Below the pieces are notes generated by a model. The model saw only the letters and a list, made by a program, of their open reading frames with translations, was not told where the DNA came from and ran no database searches. Below are positions 34,376 through 45,696 of a DNA stretch of 64,000 nt, piece after piece. The position numbers and the translations under genes were made by a program. This stretch comes from Silene conica. Lineage: Eukaryota > Streptophyta > Magnoliopsida > Caryophyllales > Caryophyllaceae. The stretch's first letter is position 1. Every line of letters begins with the position of its first letter. The stretch spans positions 3,800,399 to 3,864,398 of the forward strand of contig CM055314.2 in the NCBI GenBank assembly GCA_029255685.2, written 5' to 3'.

Positions 34376-35496
34376 GGGATTTTCTATATGGTAACCCTTA
34401 ATTTTTTCAATTTTTACAAGGTAACCCTCTATTTAATTAAGCTCCCACTAATAACCCTATACTCTATATAAGTTAATGAACATGACCTTACTTTTCCATT
34501 CCGTCAAATTTGACAGTTAACTATTGTGTTGTGGCTGTTAACTAGTTTCCCTCCATTTCTTTCTTCTTTCTCCTTTTAATTTCCCTCCATTTTAATTTCT
34601 CTGCACTTCTTTTGCATCAATTTTACATCAATTTTTTTGCTCCATTTATTTCCAAAAAAGCCTCAAGTTATTTGCCCTGGCCCGTTTAGCCAAGTATATA
34701 TCAAGCAGAGAGAGCATTCTTACTGGACTCGCCGCTTCGTATAGAGTTGGTGTCCTGCCCTTAGCTTCCAGGGAGTTAGTGTACCAACGCTAAAGAGCTT
34801 TAGGCACAAGAGACTACCTACTATATATTTTAAAATTGTCGATGAAGAGCACTCTGAATGATTCTACGCTCTCCTTTTTTTCATCTAAAAAAACATAACA
34901 ATATGTACAGTGGAACTGCCTGAAGTTAAGTTACAAAAGGTATTGCCAAATGAGAGGCTAGCTTGTTGTGTACCATAGTTTTCTACAGTTTCAAACCGTG
35001 AGGATATCATACAAGTATACAACCTATATATTTAAGTATTTGACAAACTTAAGACGGATGAATAATGTTCGTCTTAAACGAGACAAACAAAAATAAAAGG
35101 AGAAAAATGAATACCTGTAAAACCACAAATGAAGGAGGAAGAATACAGATTCTTGATGAAAGATGATCGATGAAAATTATGTTGATTAGATGATGGATTT
35201 TGGGTTCAGAAACCCTAATTTGGGTTGGCAGAGGAAAATGAAAGGGTGGGTTTCTGAACAGAGGATTCTGAATGATCATAGAGGTTTATGTTTTCTTTCA
35301 ATTGCCCTTTATTATATTTGCTTAGATATTAGGGATATTAGCAATTTAGCATCTAATGTCAAAGTTGACGGAATTGGTTTTTAATGTCACGTTAATTACT
35401 TTTTAAGACATACAGGGTTATTAGTGGGAGCTTAATTAAATAGAGGGTTACCTTATAGAAATTGTAAAAATTGAGGGTTACCGTATAAAAAACCCC
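34376..35496. mobile_element. Non-autonomous Mutator-like element (long TIRs, 9-bp target duplication)
   Basis: Terminal inverted repeats of ~80 bp: GGTAACCCTTAATTTTTT, then TTTAATTAAGCTCCCACTAA at the left, and their inverse at the right. The 9-bp direct repeat TAAAAATTT flanks the element (34367-34375 and 35497-35505). No transposase. The interior contains GC-richer unique sequence around 34680-34820 and 35190-35280 that could be captured host DNA, though I recognise no gene in it. Confidence 0.82.
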
Positions 35497-35722
35497 TAAA
35501 AATTTTGAATAAGAAACAAATTCGCATTTAAATAATTTATAAATGAAAAAAATGAGGAAGGACCATTAGAAACAACAAAAATGGTCCTAAATTTAGAGTG
35601 TGTGATCCTGATCATAAACGTCACCGCAAGTTTAAAGTAAGAAAAAGACATCCAAACTCCAAAGCTCTGAAAATGAAGTTCCGTTTTGAATTGATTTAGA
35701 ATATTAGGCTTTTAGGTGTTAA

Positions 35723-35760
35723 CTAGGGTAACACCCGTGAAAATTCACGGGATTATATAC
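35723..35760 (-). mobile_element. Helitron 3' end (minus strand)
   Basis: Read on the minus strand: CCCGTGAATTTTCACGGG hairpin, a short spacer, then CTAG followed by a host T. These are the terminal features of plant Helitrons. The matching 5' end was not identified with confidence. Confidence 0.6.
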
Positions 35761-35968
35761 TTTCTTTTAGAAATATAGACGATGATAAATTATAGTATTA
35801 TATAACCACAGATATTATGATTTGCTGCGAAGAATTAATTAGGATCGCATATCCTTGGACAGTATGATTTGAATTCATAATTGGTTAGTATGATTGAAAT
35901 TGATAATTACTTATTCTTAATCTAATTAAATTTAATTGTACTTTTTAACAAATAATAAGGAAAATCAA

Positions 35969-36808
35969 TCATTATATATATAAAAGAATCTTGGAAAACT
36001 GCCTATGTGGCACAATGTGGATTCAGAATTAGGCTAATGCAAGTCTCTCATTCAATTTCACAATTTTAGTTTTTTTAAACCAATCATGTTTAACCGCGTG
36101 GGCCATCTTTCCATATCAACAAACTAAAACAAATAAAAAATTTAAATTAATTGAGAACCACATAATTAACCGTGCATAATTAATATAATTGTATTGATTA
36201 ATTTGGGTACAGTTCTCAAAACCTATTAAAAAACGGTTTTACTCATTGCAGTACCCAAGTCATTGCAATACAAAAAAAAACAATAATAATAGTTTATTTT
36301 TCCTACATTTCCATGAGAAAAAAAAGTGTTGTAGTGTGTATGCCGTAATATTAATTCATTCATTCTGTCGTTCAATCTTGCATTGATAATTAAGTCATAC
36401 TATTTGCCGCTTTCTCATACTTTCATCCTGGTATTTTTTTCTTCTTATTTTACTCTATTTCATCTTTTTTTTTGTGAACATACATTAATTACAAAATACC
36501 AATAACTACTAATCATCAATTCTGTGAAACCAACCACCTTATCAAATTGTCTTTCAAAAACTTTTTACTTTCTCAATGTTGCTCGAAAATCTCAAAGGCG
36601 AACAACATCTTTTTCCTCTCCTCTTTTTTCTTCTCCTTTTTTGTATTCTCAATAAACTCCTCGAATATCACAGTTGTCTTCCACTTCTTAAGACCTAAAG
36701 TAGACAAATTGAATAAATAAAATTTCTGGTTATATAATAATTATAATTTGTCGTCCTCTTTTAAAATAAACTACACAATCTCATGATTTTTCACGGGTGT
36801 TACACTAA
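35969..36808 (+). mobile_element. Small non-autonomous Helitron
   Basis: The 5' end TCATTATATATATAAAAG, followed by CTATGTGGC, is of the plant Helitron type. The 3' end is TTTTCACGGGTGTTACA then CTAA, with a degraded hairpin. It sits between host A (35968) and T (36809), as Helitrons do. No Rep/helicase coding. Confidence 0.6.
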
Positions 36809-37748
36809 TGAATTAAAGGAACATTGAACTAAAAAACAACAAAGCGGTTATAATGAATAAGGAAATAATGTGAAATTGGTTATAATGAAATATATAACTA
36901 AACAACACCAATATGAATTGATTTTTGAATAAGAAAAACCCATATAATCAAAATTGGTTATACTGAAATATATATACTCGGTATGAAACAGAATAAATTA
37001 TAAGGAAATAATGTGAAATTTGGGAATGTGGAATGAAAATAGTTCACGAAACGACCTACCGATAAAGACAATTAAGCAACATAGAAAAAAAAAACATAGC
37101 ATTACATGCCTCACCAGCAACAGTTACCTACATGACGTTCATACTATCAATTTAATTAGATCACTTCAATATTTATCACTCAAAATTGTTCAATTATAAC
37201 ACAACATCAAATCAGCTTGCACTATTAATGCAATTACTATAAAAAAATCAGATTTCGAAAAAATTGTAATTATAAAACAATTATACTAGGTATTTACATT
37301 TTATCAGAATTACTTGGAATTTAATTTAGAGTATTGCCAAAATTGTTCAATTATCCCGTGTTGGTCTTTATCTTCCTAGACCACTCTTCACCCATGGACA
37401 GTTGGACGTTGATATCTCCCGGGTTACAAATAAGGATGGTCTAAAAGTCCTTATTTTAGATGACGACAAACACATGTCTACTATAACAAGTAATGTTGTT
37501 TACAAGGAGATTTTCGAGAAACTATGAATTTCTCTTAGATTTTCTAGTTTTTATATCCTACTCTATTGTACTTTGGATTTGAAAATACAAACTTTTATCT
37601 TATTATATATAGACTTAATTTATTTATTTTTATTAAAGCATTTACATATACACCACAACCGTTATTAGCTTATTTAACAACTTAATTGATCTTTCTCTAT
37701 AAAAATTGAATTAAACAATCCCGTGAATTTTCACGGGTGTTATACTAG
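36809..37748 (+). mobile_element. Helitron 3' portion ending CTAG
   Basis: The 3' end is strong: CCCGTGAATTTTCACGGG hairpin at about 37720-37737, spacer TGTTATA, then CTAG (37745-37748) before host T. The last ~110 bp match the relic ending at 7721. The 5' limit is unknown; it may lie to the left of the small Helitron at 35969, which would then be nested in it. Confidence 0.5.
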
Positions 37749-38514
37749 TAAACAGTTAAACTAATTCAAGTTGATGTAAAATTACCATAACAATAATTGA
37801 CCCTATATTGTCAAATTCATTTACAATTTAATTTATAAGGTCAGTTAAAGATTTGCATTCAAGACCGTTAGTCCAAAATGAAATAAAAAGTTTAATCGGA
37901 CTTATTTAAGAAAAAAATAGAAGTAAAATGAGTTTGAGGAACTATTAATTTAGTGTAAAATGTAGGGTGAGGTTAAATTGAAGAGGCTATAATTAGGTAT
38001 AGAGAGTACGAGATTAGATACCTCTTAGACTGAATTATGATCCCTATTGATGTCCATATATATGATGGCTCCACGTGGAGTCATCCGTACTAATGACCTG
38101 AAACGGACCTAGTCCCCGAGGGGTGGCCATGGTAATTCATACTAGGCTCGGTTCGGCACTGGATTGGTGCTCGGAAATGTTGCGCTGAGTGAGTGTTCTC
38201 CATTTGGGGATGGAACGTGCTTTTGCTCTGGTGGTCATGGGGTGATCTGCACTTAGACTTGGTTAGAATAAGCCTTTCAACTGAGGCAAAGGCGGGCGAC
38301 ATGATTCCAGCACAGGCACGATGCGACACGGTGAAGAAAACGAGGTGGTCCGGATTTGGCAAAATTGGGTATGAGTTTGGCCGTGACGCCAAAATTCCAA
38401 AATAAATCGTGCTTATTAGTCACCCCTCGGCACAAGGCACGGCGATTTTATAGGTAAATAATATTTCAATAATAATTAAATATTGGTAAAAAAAACACTT
38501 GTCTTATTTATTTA

Positions 38515-38700
38515 GGGTTAAATCCCGAAACTTAAAGAAATGCAGGGGTTGAGAGGTTTTAGGTTCGACTACCAAGGTGATGACCATTTGGCCACTGCAG
38601 CCCCAATGGGGTGACTAACATGGTCTATGTGGTGGTGCGGGAATGCATGGACCCGGGGATTCAACCCTCGTCAACAAAAAAAAAAAAAAGAAAAAAGAAA
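38515..38700 (+). repeat. SINE-like retroposon with A-rich tail
   Basis: GGTTCGACTACC (B-box-like) occurs near the start, and the segment ends GGGATTCAACCCTCGTC followed by a long A-rich tail from about 38672. The layout suggests a tRNA-derived SINE. No target duplication was found. Confidence 0.35.
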
Positions 38701-38911
38701 AGAAGGTTAAAACTGTTGAATTCAAGTGAGCCGAAAATAAGCTAGAAAAGAGAAAACCTAAATCCCAAAAAACATGACCTAACTCTTCAACTTAATTTCA
38801 TTTAGCTCAGTATTGCTAGTTATATCAAATTTAATTCATTTTAGTTCAATTTTTTTCATTCAAAAAAATAGCCTAAATAAATTATTATTTGGTATATTTT
38901 AATCAGCAGGT

Positions 38912-39125
38912 TTTGCTTGTGACGGGCTAATTCCGTCACAAGTTTGTGACCTCTTATAAAAAGAGAGAGGGAATAAGGTGGGGCACCCTATATGTATTTT
39001 CTCACCCACCTCTCCCGAGTATTTTAACGATATCCGTCAAATGGAGCTTCATTTGAGTATTCTAATTTGAAGACTAATTTTGAAGCGTGACAAATTGATT
39101 TGGTCAAGTGAGCAAAGCAAGACTC
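38912..39125. mobile_element. Diverged copy of the GTGACGG-ended MITE family
   Basis: Begins TTGCTTGTGACGGGC and ends GCAAAGCAAGACTCG. The interior GAATAAGGTGGGGCACCC parallels the copy at 5960-6165. Confidence 0.45.
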
Positions 39126-39689
39126 GTGAATAGTGTAAGTAGTGGCCTAGTGGGTGTGTTTATACTCCGTACTTAATAGTGAGTGTTGTACAGTTGTAAT
39201 GTTTCTGTCTGGCATTGAATACCTGAAAATAACGGGCTTTACGGCGCCATACGAGAAATCATACGCTTCCTGCAACGTATATAACCATAACATCTCACGT
39301 GTTTTATCATGTGCCTCTCATCTTCATTTGCGGCGCCATTTTGCTCTGGGGATTGGTATATCACGCCCCCTGTTTTACATGTTACGCCCCCTATTTTTCA
39401 ATTTATTCCCATTTTGCCCCTGCGTCTTGCGTTGAGTTTTGACGTTCGTTGATGATGATGATTTCTGTATTTTTTTTGAGACGGTTTTTGAGACGGTTTT
39501 TAAGACGGTTTTTGAGATGGATTTTGGGTTTTTTTTGAGACGGTTTATGAAACTTTTTATATGGAAAATAAAAAATACATTGTCGTGTAAAAAAAATTAA
39601 TAATAAATTGTCGTGTAACAAATAAAAAAAAAAATACGAGTGTTGACATTGCTAAATACGGAAAAGGAAAAAAAAATAAAAATTGGTCG

Positions 39690-39822
39690 TGTAAAAAACA
39701 CGACACGACACGACCTTGGCCATGTCGTGTGGACCACACGACACGACCTTGGCCATGTCGTGTGGACTACACGACACAACCTAGGCCATGTCGTGTAGTC
39801 CACACGACATGGCCAAGGTCGA
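39690..39822. repeat. Palindromic tandem repeats of a ~40-bp unit
   Basis: Units containing CACGACACGACCTTGGCCAT and GTCGTGTGG recur about three times, the last one inverted (GTCCACACGACATGGCCAAG). Each unit is itself palindromic around TGGCCA, so strong cruciform or hairpin formation is expected. Confidence 0.75.
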
Positions 39823-39843
39823 AAATCAAAAAAAAAGGAAAAA

Positions 39844-39926
39844 TGCTGGCTGTGGGGTTCAAACCCATGCGCACTTATGTGTAGAAGATTTTAAGTCTTC
39901 CCCCTAAACCACTCAGGCAAACCAAC
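39844..39926 (-). tRNA. tRNA-Leu(UAA)-like gene
   Basis: On the minus strand, 83 nt fold as a class II cloverleaf. The acceptor arm GTTGGTT pairs with AGCCAGC (with G-U pairs) and the discriminator is A. The D arm is CCTGAGTGGTTTAGG. The anticodon arm GAAGA-CTTAAAA-TCTTC gives anticodon UAA. A long variable arm with a CAC/GTG stem is present, as in tRNA-Leu. The T arm has ATGGG and CCCAC with one mismatch, and its loop TTTGAAC departs from TTCGAAT. A TTTTT Pol III terminator follows directly, and CAA lies just upstream. The T-loop change suggests a decayed or divergent copy. It sits inside the TIR element at 39347-40509. Confidence 0.6.
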
Positions 39927-40509
39927 TAATTGATATATGATAGACAGAATATATTCATATTCGATTAGAATATTTTAAATACTTGAAACTTTTTGAGCAA
40001 AGGTACAATTACTCGAGTAAATTATGTAAATTTAAAATGATATAATGATATATTTACGACGTCGTTATATTAACTATTAGCACGCTTTTCTTTTGTTGGA
40101 TGGAACAACAAATTTTTACGAGACATACGCAAAATCGTTCCAAATTTTTTTCCTAATTCGCAATTAAACCGTTTTAAAAACCGTCTCAAAAATTGTTTAT
40201 TATTACCGTCTCAAAAACCGTGTCAAAATACCGTCTCAAAATCATTCTCAACAAAAAGTCTGAAATTCCGGCTACAAAATTATTATCAAAAACCGTCTCA
40301 AAAACCATCTCAAAAACCGTCTCAAAATCGTCACACAAACTATCTCAATTACCGTCTCAGAAAAAACCAACTTAAAACCCGGCCGTCAACAATACGTCAA
40401 AAATATAAAAAAAACAAAAACCAAAAAAATTTCAGGGGCAAAATGGGAATTATTTAAAAAGTAGGGGGCGTAACAAGTGAAACAGGGGGCGTGATATAGC
40501 AATTTTGTT

Positions 40510-41472
40510 TTGCTTCTTCTCCCTCTCTTCTTTCTCGCCTCTTCACTCGCGCCTGTTTTATGCCCATATCGCCTATCAGTTTGACGAAGTTGGGGTATAA
40601 CTATATGAAATTAAACTAAGATTCAGGTTTCTTTAAAACATATAAATGATGGACTGCGAGATCTTGAGTTTGAATCTCTCTAAACGATGAGATTTGGCCA
40701 CATGTCTTCCTATGAGGGATAACCCCGTGGTTTGAGCTTAAATGGTACGCAGGGTTAACATGATGTTGCTGCGTGTTCGGGGAGATCAAACCTCCTCGTT
40801 ATCAAAAAAACAATAGGGAATTACAATTGCTTCGAGTATAACAATGGGGAATTAAAAATGGGTGATACTAAGTAAATCCTTTTAATTTGCAAATTGATCT
40901 AATTTGAATAATATGACCGCGTTTATATTGAGAATTTAATTCAAATTGATTTGATCTTATGTAACTCGATCCGAATATTTACCATCACATATTACTCTTA
41001 AGGAACTTAGTTACAATCCACCCCAAATAATCCACCCAACTCAATCAGCAAACCCCAACAACATGGCTTAATTTGACTCGAATCTAACTCGTGTGCAAGG
41101 TCTAGTTACAAGCAACTAAGAGGATCATGATGGAAAACAAATAAAATACGGCGACAACCTGTAATGAGTTGAGTGTTGAGATCAGACCAGGTAAAATTGA
41201 GTCAAGCCGAATGACTTAGCCTCATAAGGCTGGGCCAAAATGTATTGGCCCAAAAGTGATATGATAGATTCGAAATTGACCTGATCAAAGTGACCCGACT
41301 GAAATTATTCAGAATGACCCGATTAACCTAAAATGACTTAATTAAATCACGATCATGACCCAAAATGACCTAGACAACCTAGAACATCTCGACCCAAAAT
41401 TACCCGACCTAAAAATTAATAACCCTAAATAAACCGATAAATTATTAACCTGGAGTGATCCAGTTCAATTTA
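40510..41472. other. Spacer with GACCCGA-type repeat remnants
   Basis: 40,620-40,810 contains GAGTTTGAATCTC and a region resembling the SINE-like unit at 38515-38700 with a short A tail. 41,160-41,470 is dense in GACCCGA/ACCTGA words. No gene seen. Confidence 0.4.
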
Positions 41473-42115
41473 GGCCATGTTTGGTAAACAACAGATTAAT
41501 TTTAGCATAAGCAGATTGCAATGGCGGATTATAAATGACAGATTTTAATTATAATTAGCAGAATTAATTTGAGTGTTTGGTTATTGACAGATTAAGATTA
41601 GTAAATTGTTAATTTTCTTTATAAAATGAAGTAAACTTTCTTATTTTACAATATGCTAACCAATATGATAGGGTAAGCAGCACATTGTAGAATAGCATAT
41701 TGACCCCAAATATGTTGTTTTAATATGATACTTACCAAACACGAAAATTAGCATATTCACTAGTCAAACATACTGAACCTTTCGATATGCTAAAAATTGG
41801 TCAATATGCTACTTCCTCCATTTTTATCCAAATACCATATTTGCTTTTTGTACATTATTCACCAATCAACTTTCAATCTCAATTTTCTCTCATTACGTAA
41901 GAAAAAATATATTCATGTGGGGTCTTGTTTAATTCGTCTTTACGAGTACATTGAAAATATATAACTTTTATAATTTTTACAAATACGTAGTTAAAGATAT
42001 GAAGCACGCAAAACTTGCGTTGACAAACGTGAATAAAGCAAATAGGGTATTTGGATAAAAAGGAAATACTATATACCAAACATCGCCTTAAGTATGCTAT
42101 TTACCAAAGAGCACC
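41473..42115. mobile_element. Tourist/Harbinger-like MITE interrupted by a Stowaway-like MITE
   Basis: Ends GGCCATGTTTGGTAAAC and TTTACCAAAGAGCACC are inverted and flanked by TTA on both sides. A second MITE occupies 41812-42070. Confidence 0.6.
41812..42070. mobile_element. Stowaway-like MITE, same family as 59875-60122 (inverted)
   Basis: Ends CTTCCTCCATTTTTATCC and GGATAAAAAGGAAATA are inverted. Interior sequences (CGTCTTTACGAGTACATTG and TTTTACAAATACGTAG) are the reverse complement of the 59875-60122 element. Confidence 0.7.
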
Positions 42116-42300
42116 TTAACTCAATTTAAATCACACATCCAATAGGTCTAGTTGAGACTATCATGGATTCATGGGAGCATTACAATGGTGGGCTCATAGA
42201 CCATATATCCATATTATACTACCGAGTACCGAGACAAATCTTCATGCGAGTCAAAATAACGCGTCTGCGCAATGTGCCAATGAGTCAATGACCCATACTC

Positions 42301-42303
42301 ACT

Positions 42304-42360
<57 letters not shown>
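42301..42360. repeat. (CTCACT)n microsatellite
   Basis: About nine perfect copies of a CTCACT hexamer, within an open frame translated as Ser-Leu repeats that is not a real gene. Confidence 0.9.
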
Positions 42361-43340
42361 ATTGTATTCACTATTCACCCACAAGGCCACAAGGCCACAA
42401 CTATCAACCTCCAGACTTATCCACTTTCTTTAATATTGCAAAAAGATTTATTTGAATTTACACGAATTCTGGTTGATGATCCATTACCATTTATGTCTTC
42501 AAATTAAAGCAAGTGGTAATTATAATTAGAACTTTTTTTTAAATCCTCCTTATAGTTAAAGGCAATTTGCCAAATAAAACATTATAAATGCTTAGATGTA
42601 ACGAGGCGATCACCTCAAAGGTTATAAGAAATTTTCTTATAATTAATTATTAAATTCTTCTCCGTTCAACCCTAAACTACATGTTTTTATTTTGTACACT
42701 ATTCACAAATGAAGGTTATTCATTCATGTAAGAGAAAATATATTCACGTGTGATCTTATTTAATTTCCCTTTACAAATACTTTAAAAATATATATTTTTC
42801 TATGATGTTCCTCTTTCCGTTTTGGTCTAATTACATGACGTTCCTCTTTCCTCTTTTGAACAACTTTGTGTGGTCCAAAATCAATTTCATGTGGGGTCAT
42901 GTGTATTGTGTGGTCCAAATTGATTTCCTTATTTCTTGCGTTAAAATCAAAAGGGAACAACACAAGAAATCGGAAGGAGTATAAATTATTTATAATTTTT
43001 ACAAATACGTAGATAAAGATATTTAACACGTACAATCTGCATTAACAAATACGAGTACTAATTTACTATAAAAGTAATTTAAATATGTTGTCTTATTGGC
43101 CTGAAGATACGAGCCATGAACTAAAAGTGGAACTGTGAATCTGGTATGAAATTCCAGAATGCAATTCACAATCCAACGCAACATTAAAATCTGTTCATGA
43201 ATTTGTGTCAGAAATCAGAACTTGTGCCATTCATCTTTTGTCTTTTTATTTTCCTTTTTTATTCCATTTCTTTGATTTGAAATCTTCTCAGGTGAGAAAC
43301 TTGATGGTTCCTCTTGCTTTAACAGATTAAAATATTTAAT
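42361..43340. other. Spacer with MITE fragments
   Basis: 42,640-43,060 resembles the 41812/59875 MITE family (TTTTACAAATACGTAG, CATGTAAGAGAAAATATATT) and is interrupted near 42,800-42,980 by a second inverted-repeat unit (GTTCCTCTTTCCG against CGGAAGGAG). Borders unresolved. No gene seen. Confidence 0.4.
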
Positions 43341-44130
43341 CGGGGAAGTAGCAAATAAACCCCAAACGTTTACTACTATGTGCAAATCACCCTCACAACT
43401 TCCAACACGTGCAAATTAACCCATAACTTTATGTTTTGTTGCAGTTTAATTCTATTATTAAACTTTTGTAACTTGAAACATAAAAATTGAATTAACATAA
43501 TTGAAACTAATATTAAACTAATATTACTAAATTGTGAAAACCCAAATTTACCCTTTTCTTATCACCACACCAACCCAGTCTTCTACATCCGACCACCTAA
43601 AAACCTGAGTATAGCCAAAAATCACACCTTCAACCCCCAAGCAAGTTCGTCATACTCTATGTCCAATCGCCTTACCACTACGGCCTATCCCATTCTCGTC
43701 AAAACCCAACCACACAAAACACCACCACTCACCCTTGAATCCACTTAATCTAACCGCGAATCTCCCTTTATCAGCGAATATAATGCCGACAGTCGGATGA
43801 CATGTGTGGGTGCCGTCATATTTGGTGTTAAGGTTGTGGAGCAAGCATAGTCTATGAAGATATGAATTTGGGTTTTATTTTTTAACAGTAAACAAAGTGT
43901 GGTAGGAAAGGGTATGTTGGTCCCTGCCTAAATTTCTTTCAATAATAAGGGACAATAAATGGGGTATAAATAAGAAAAAAGATTAAATACTGAATATGAG
44001 CTGAATTAATTAAATAAAGGGTAATTTGTACCAAATGCTAAACACATGGGGTTAATTTGCACGTATTCAAAGTTATGGGGGTGATTTGCACATAGTAGTA
44101 AACGTATGGGGTTTATTTGCCACTTCCCCG
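43341..44130. mobile_element. Non-autonomous MULE-like element with ~95-bp TIRs
   Basis: Ends CGGGGAAGTAGCAAATAAAC and GTTTATTTGCCACTTCCCCG are inverted, and similarity continues inward for about 95 bp (GTTTACTACTATGTGCAAAT). Flanks AATATTTAA/AATATCTAA are a slightly degraded 9-bp duplication. The interior 43560-43850 is GC-richer, with a 64-codon minus-strand frame, and may be captured host DNA. Confidence 0.72.
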
Positions 44131-44747
44131 AATATCTAAATAAGAAAAATAAATGATACTATCGTGACTAGTTGCTTATTTAAAGCGTAAAATTCCATTC
44201 GATCCAGATTAAAGGAGACAGTCGTAATATTTACTCTAAGCAAAATGATTCAAACGAAAAATAAATTTCTTATTTAATCCACAACATTACCAAGTTATCC
44301 TTATGCTAATTATTTTTCTATTTACCCCACTTTTTTTACCTTTTTTTATTGGTTGTGTGGCTCAAACTATTAGAATGGATTGTGAATTGTGATTCTACAA
44401 GAGAACCACAAATTCTCTATACTGACCCCACAAAATATTTTACTATACATGTAATTAAATTTAGATCACATCAAACATTTAAAAAAGGGCAAGAAAAAAG
44501 AAAATTTAACTAGCTTCAAAAGGAAAAGAAAGAATAAATGAGTGACTACCTACATTCTATAAAGAAAATAACCCCCTATATTTTAACTAGACAAATAAGT
44601 AAAAAAAAAAAAGATTAAAGTTACTATACTGTAACAGTAAATATTTTGTAGAATAAAATACTTAGTTTATTATCAAATCATTCACAAAATATCAATTACT
44701 AATATCACTTAAAAGCAAATGAGAGAAAAAATTATTTAAAATAAGAA
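44131..44747. other. AT-rich spacer, nothing recognised
   Basis: No coding frame or inverted repeat seen. Confidence 0.4.
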
Positions 44748-45696
44748 CTAGTTTTGGGACCCGTGAAATTCACGGGATATTCAGTTTGGAATGTGATACT
44801 TTAGTCATTTGATATCATAATATACTACGATCAACTCAACTTACGATTTTCAAGTTCTAAGAGGTATATAAAGCCAATTAGCCTTTTGTACAACAAATTA
44901 TCAGAAATTAAAGTGATATATAGTAGATATTAAGACACCCCGCCAAAACTAAAGTAAATCAATATAAGCTAAAATAATTTATAATATAGGTATTCATATA
45001 ATCAAATTATACAATACTATATTAACAAACAAAAATCCCAAAAATAGAGCGCCCTCGCCAATTAGATATTAAAATTTCAACAACAATTATAAAAATAACA
45101 TAAAACACGCGATTAGAAATGCTATGAATGACAAAACTAATATATCATGATTCCCATAAAATTGAAGCTATACAACAATAATAAATTGTGGAACTAATTA
45201 AGAATTTTAAAGCAGCAACTTGAATACCAATTGGATCATTAATGTCGAATATTGCGTCTATTAAAAAATCTTATACAAAGATGTGAATAGAATTATAACA
45301 TAAAATATCAATGATACATACCATTTTACTAACGATAGAGAGAAAAAAATGTTTTTTTCTTACAAGTTTGCCTTTTATAAAAAATATATAAACAATTGAG
45401 GACGCGTTTTATAACTTTTAAATATATTTTTTTATTATTATTATCAAATTTAATATTGGCATAAAACAGATCAAGATTCATGACTTTTGAACATCTTTTA
45501 TTCCATTATTATGAAGTTTAATATAAACATATATGGAAAAATGTGATATGGTATGTAAAAGGTTTGTTTTATTATTATTATAATTATTATTTTACAAAAT
45601 TTCCTTTGCATGAAAGTGGTTTAAGAAAATTATTTTATGTAATTAAAAATATGATATATGGTTGATAATAGATAGTTTGGTTTGTCTTTTAACTAT

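Larger units (their letters stand above)
37749..39351. other. Spacer with SINE-like and MITE-like repeats
   Basis: 38100-38400 is GC-richer than its surroundings but its frames match no family. The other recognisable pieces are the retroposon-like segment at 38515-38700 and the GTGACGG-family copy at 38912-39125. Confidence 0.4.
39347..40509. mobile_element. Long-TIR (MULE-like) element with subterminal GAGACGG arrays
   Basis: The left end reads TATATCACGCCCCCTGTTT, then TTACGCCCCCTA and CCCATTTTGCCCCTG; the right end mirrors it over about 65 bp. An imperfect 9-bp flank pair (ATTTTGCTC/GTTTTGCTT) may be the target duplication. Inside the ends, GAGACGGTTTTT repeats (39477-39550) face inverted CCGTCTCAAAAA repeats (40169-40365), as expected of subterminal transposase-binding sites. 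The centre holds palindromic GTCGTGTGG repeats and a tRNA-like gene. No transposase. Confidence 0.65.

Noticed and set aside
39477-40365. CRISPR-like array from regularly spaced GAGACGG repeats
   Set aside because: Nuclear plant DNA, no uniform spacers, and the repeats are inverted between the two ends of a TIR element.
42171-42455. 94-codon frame with Ser-Leu repeats
   Set aside because: Produced by the CTCACT microsatellite.
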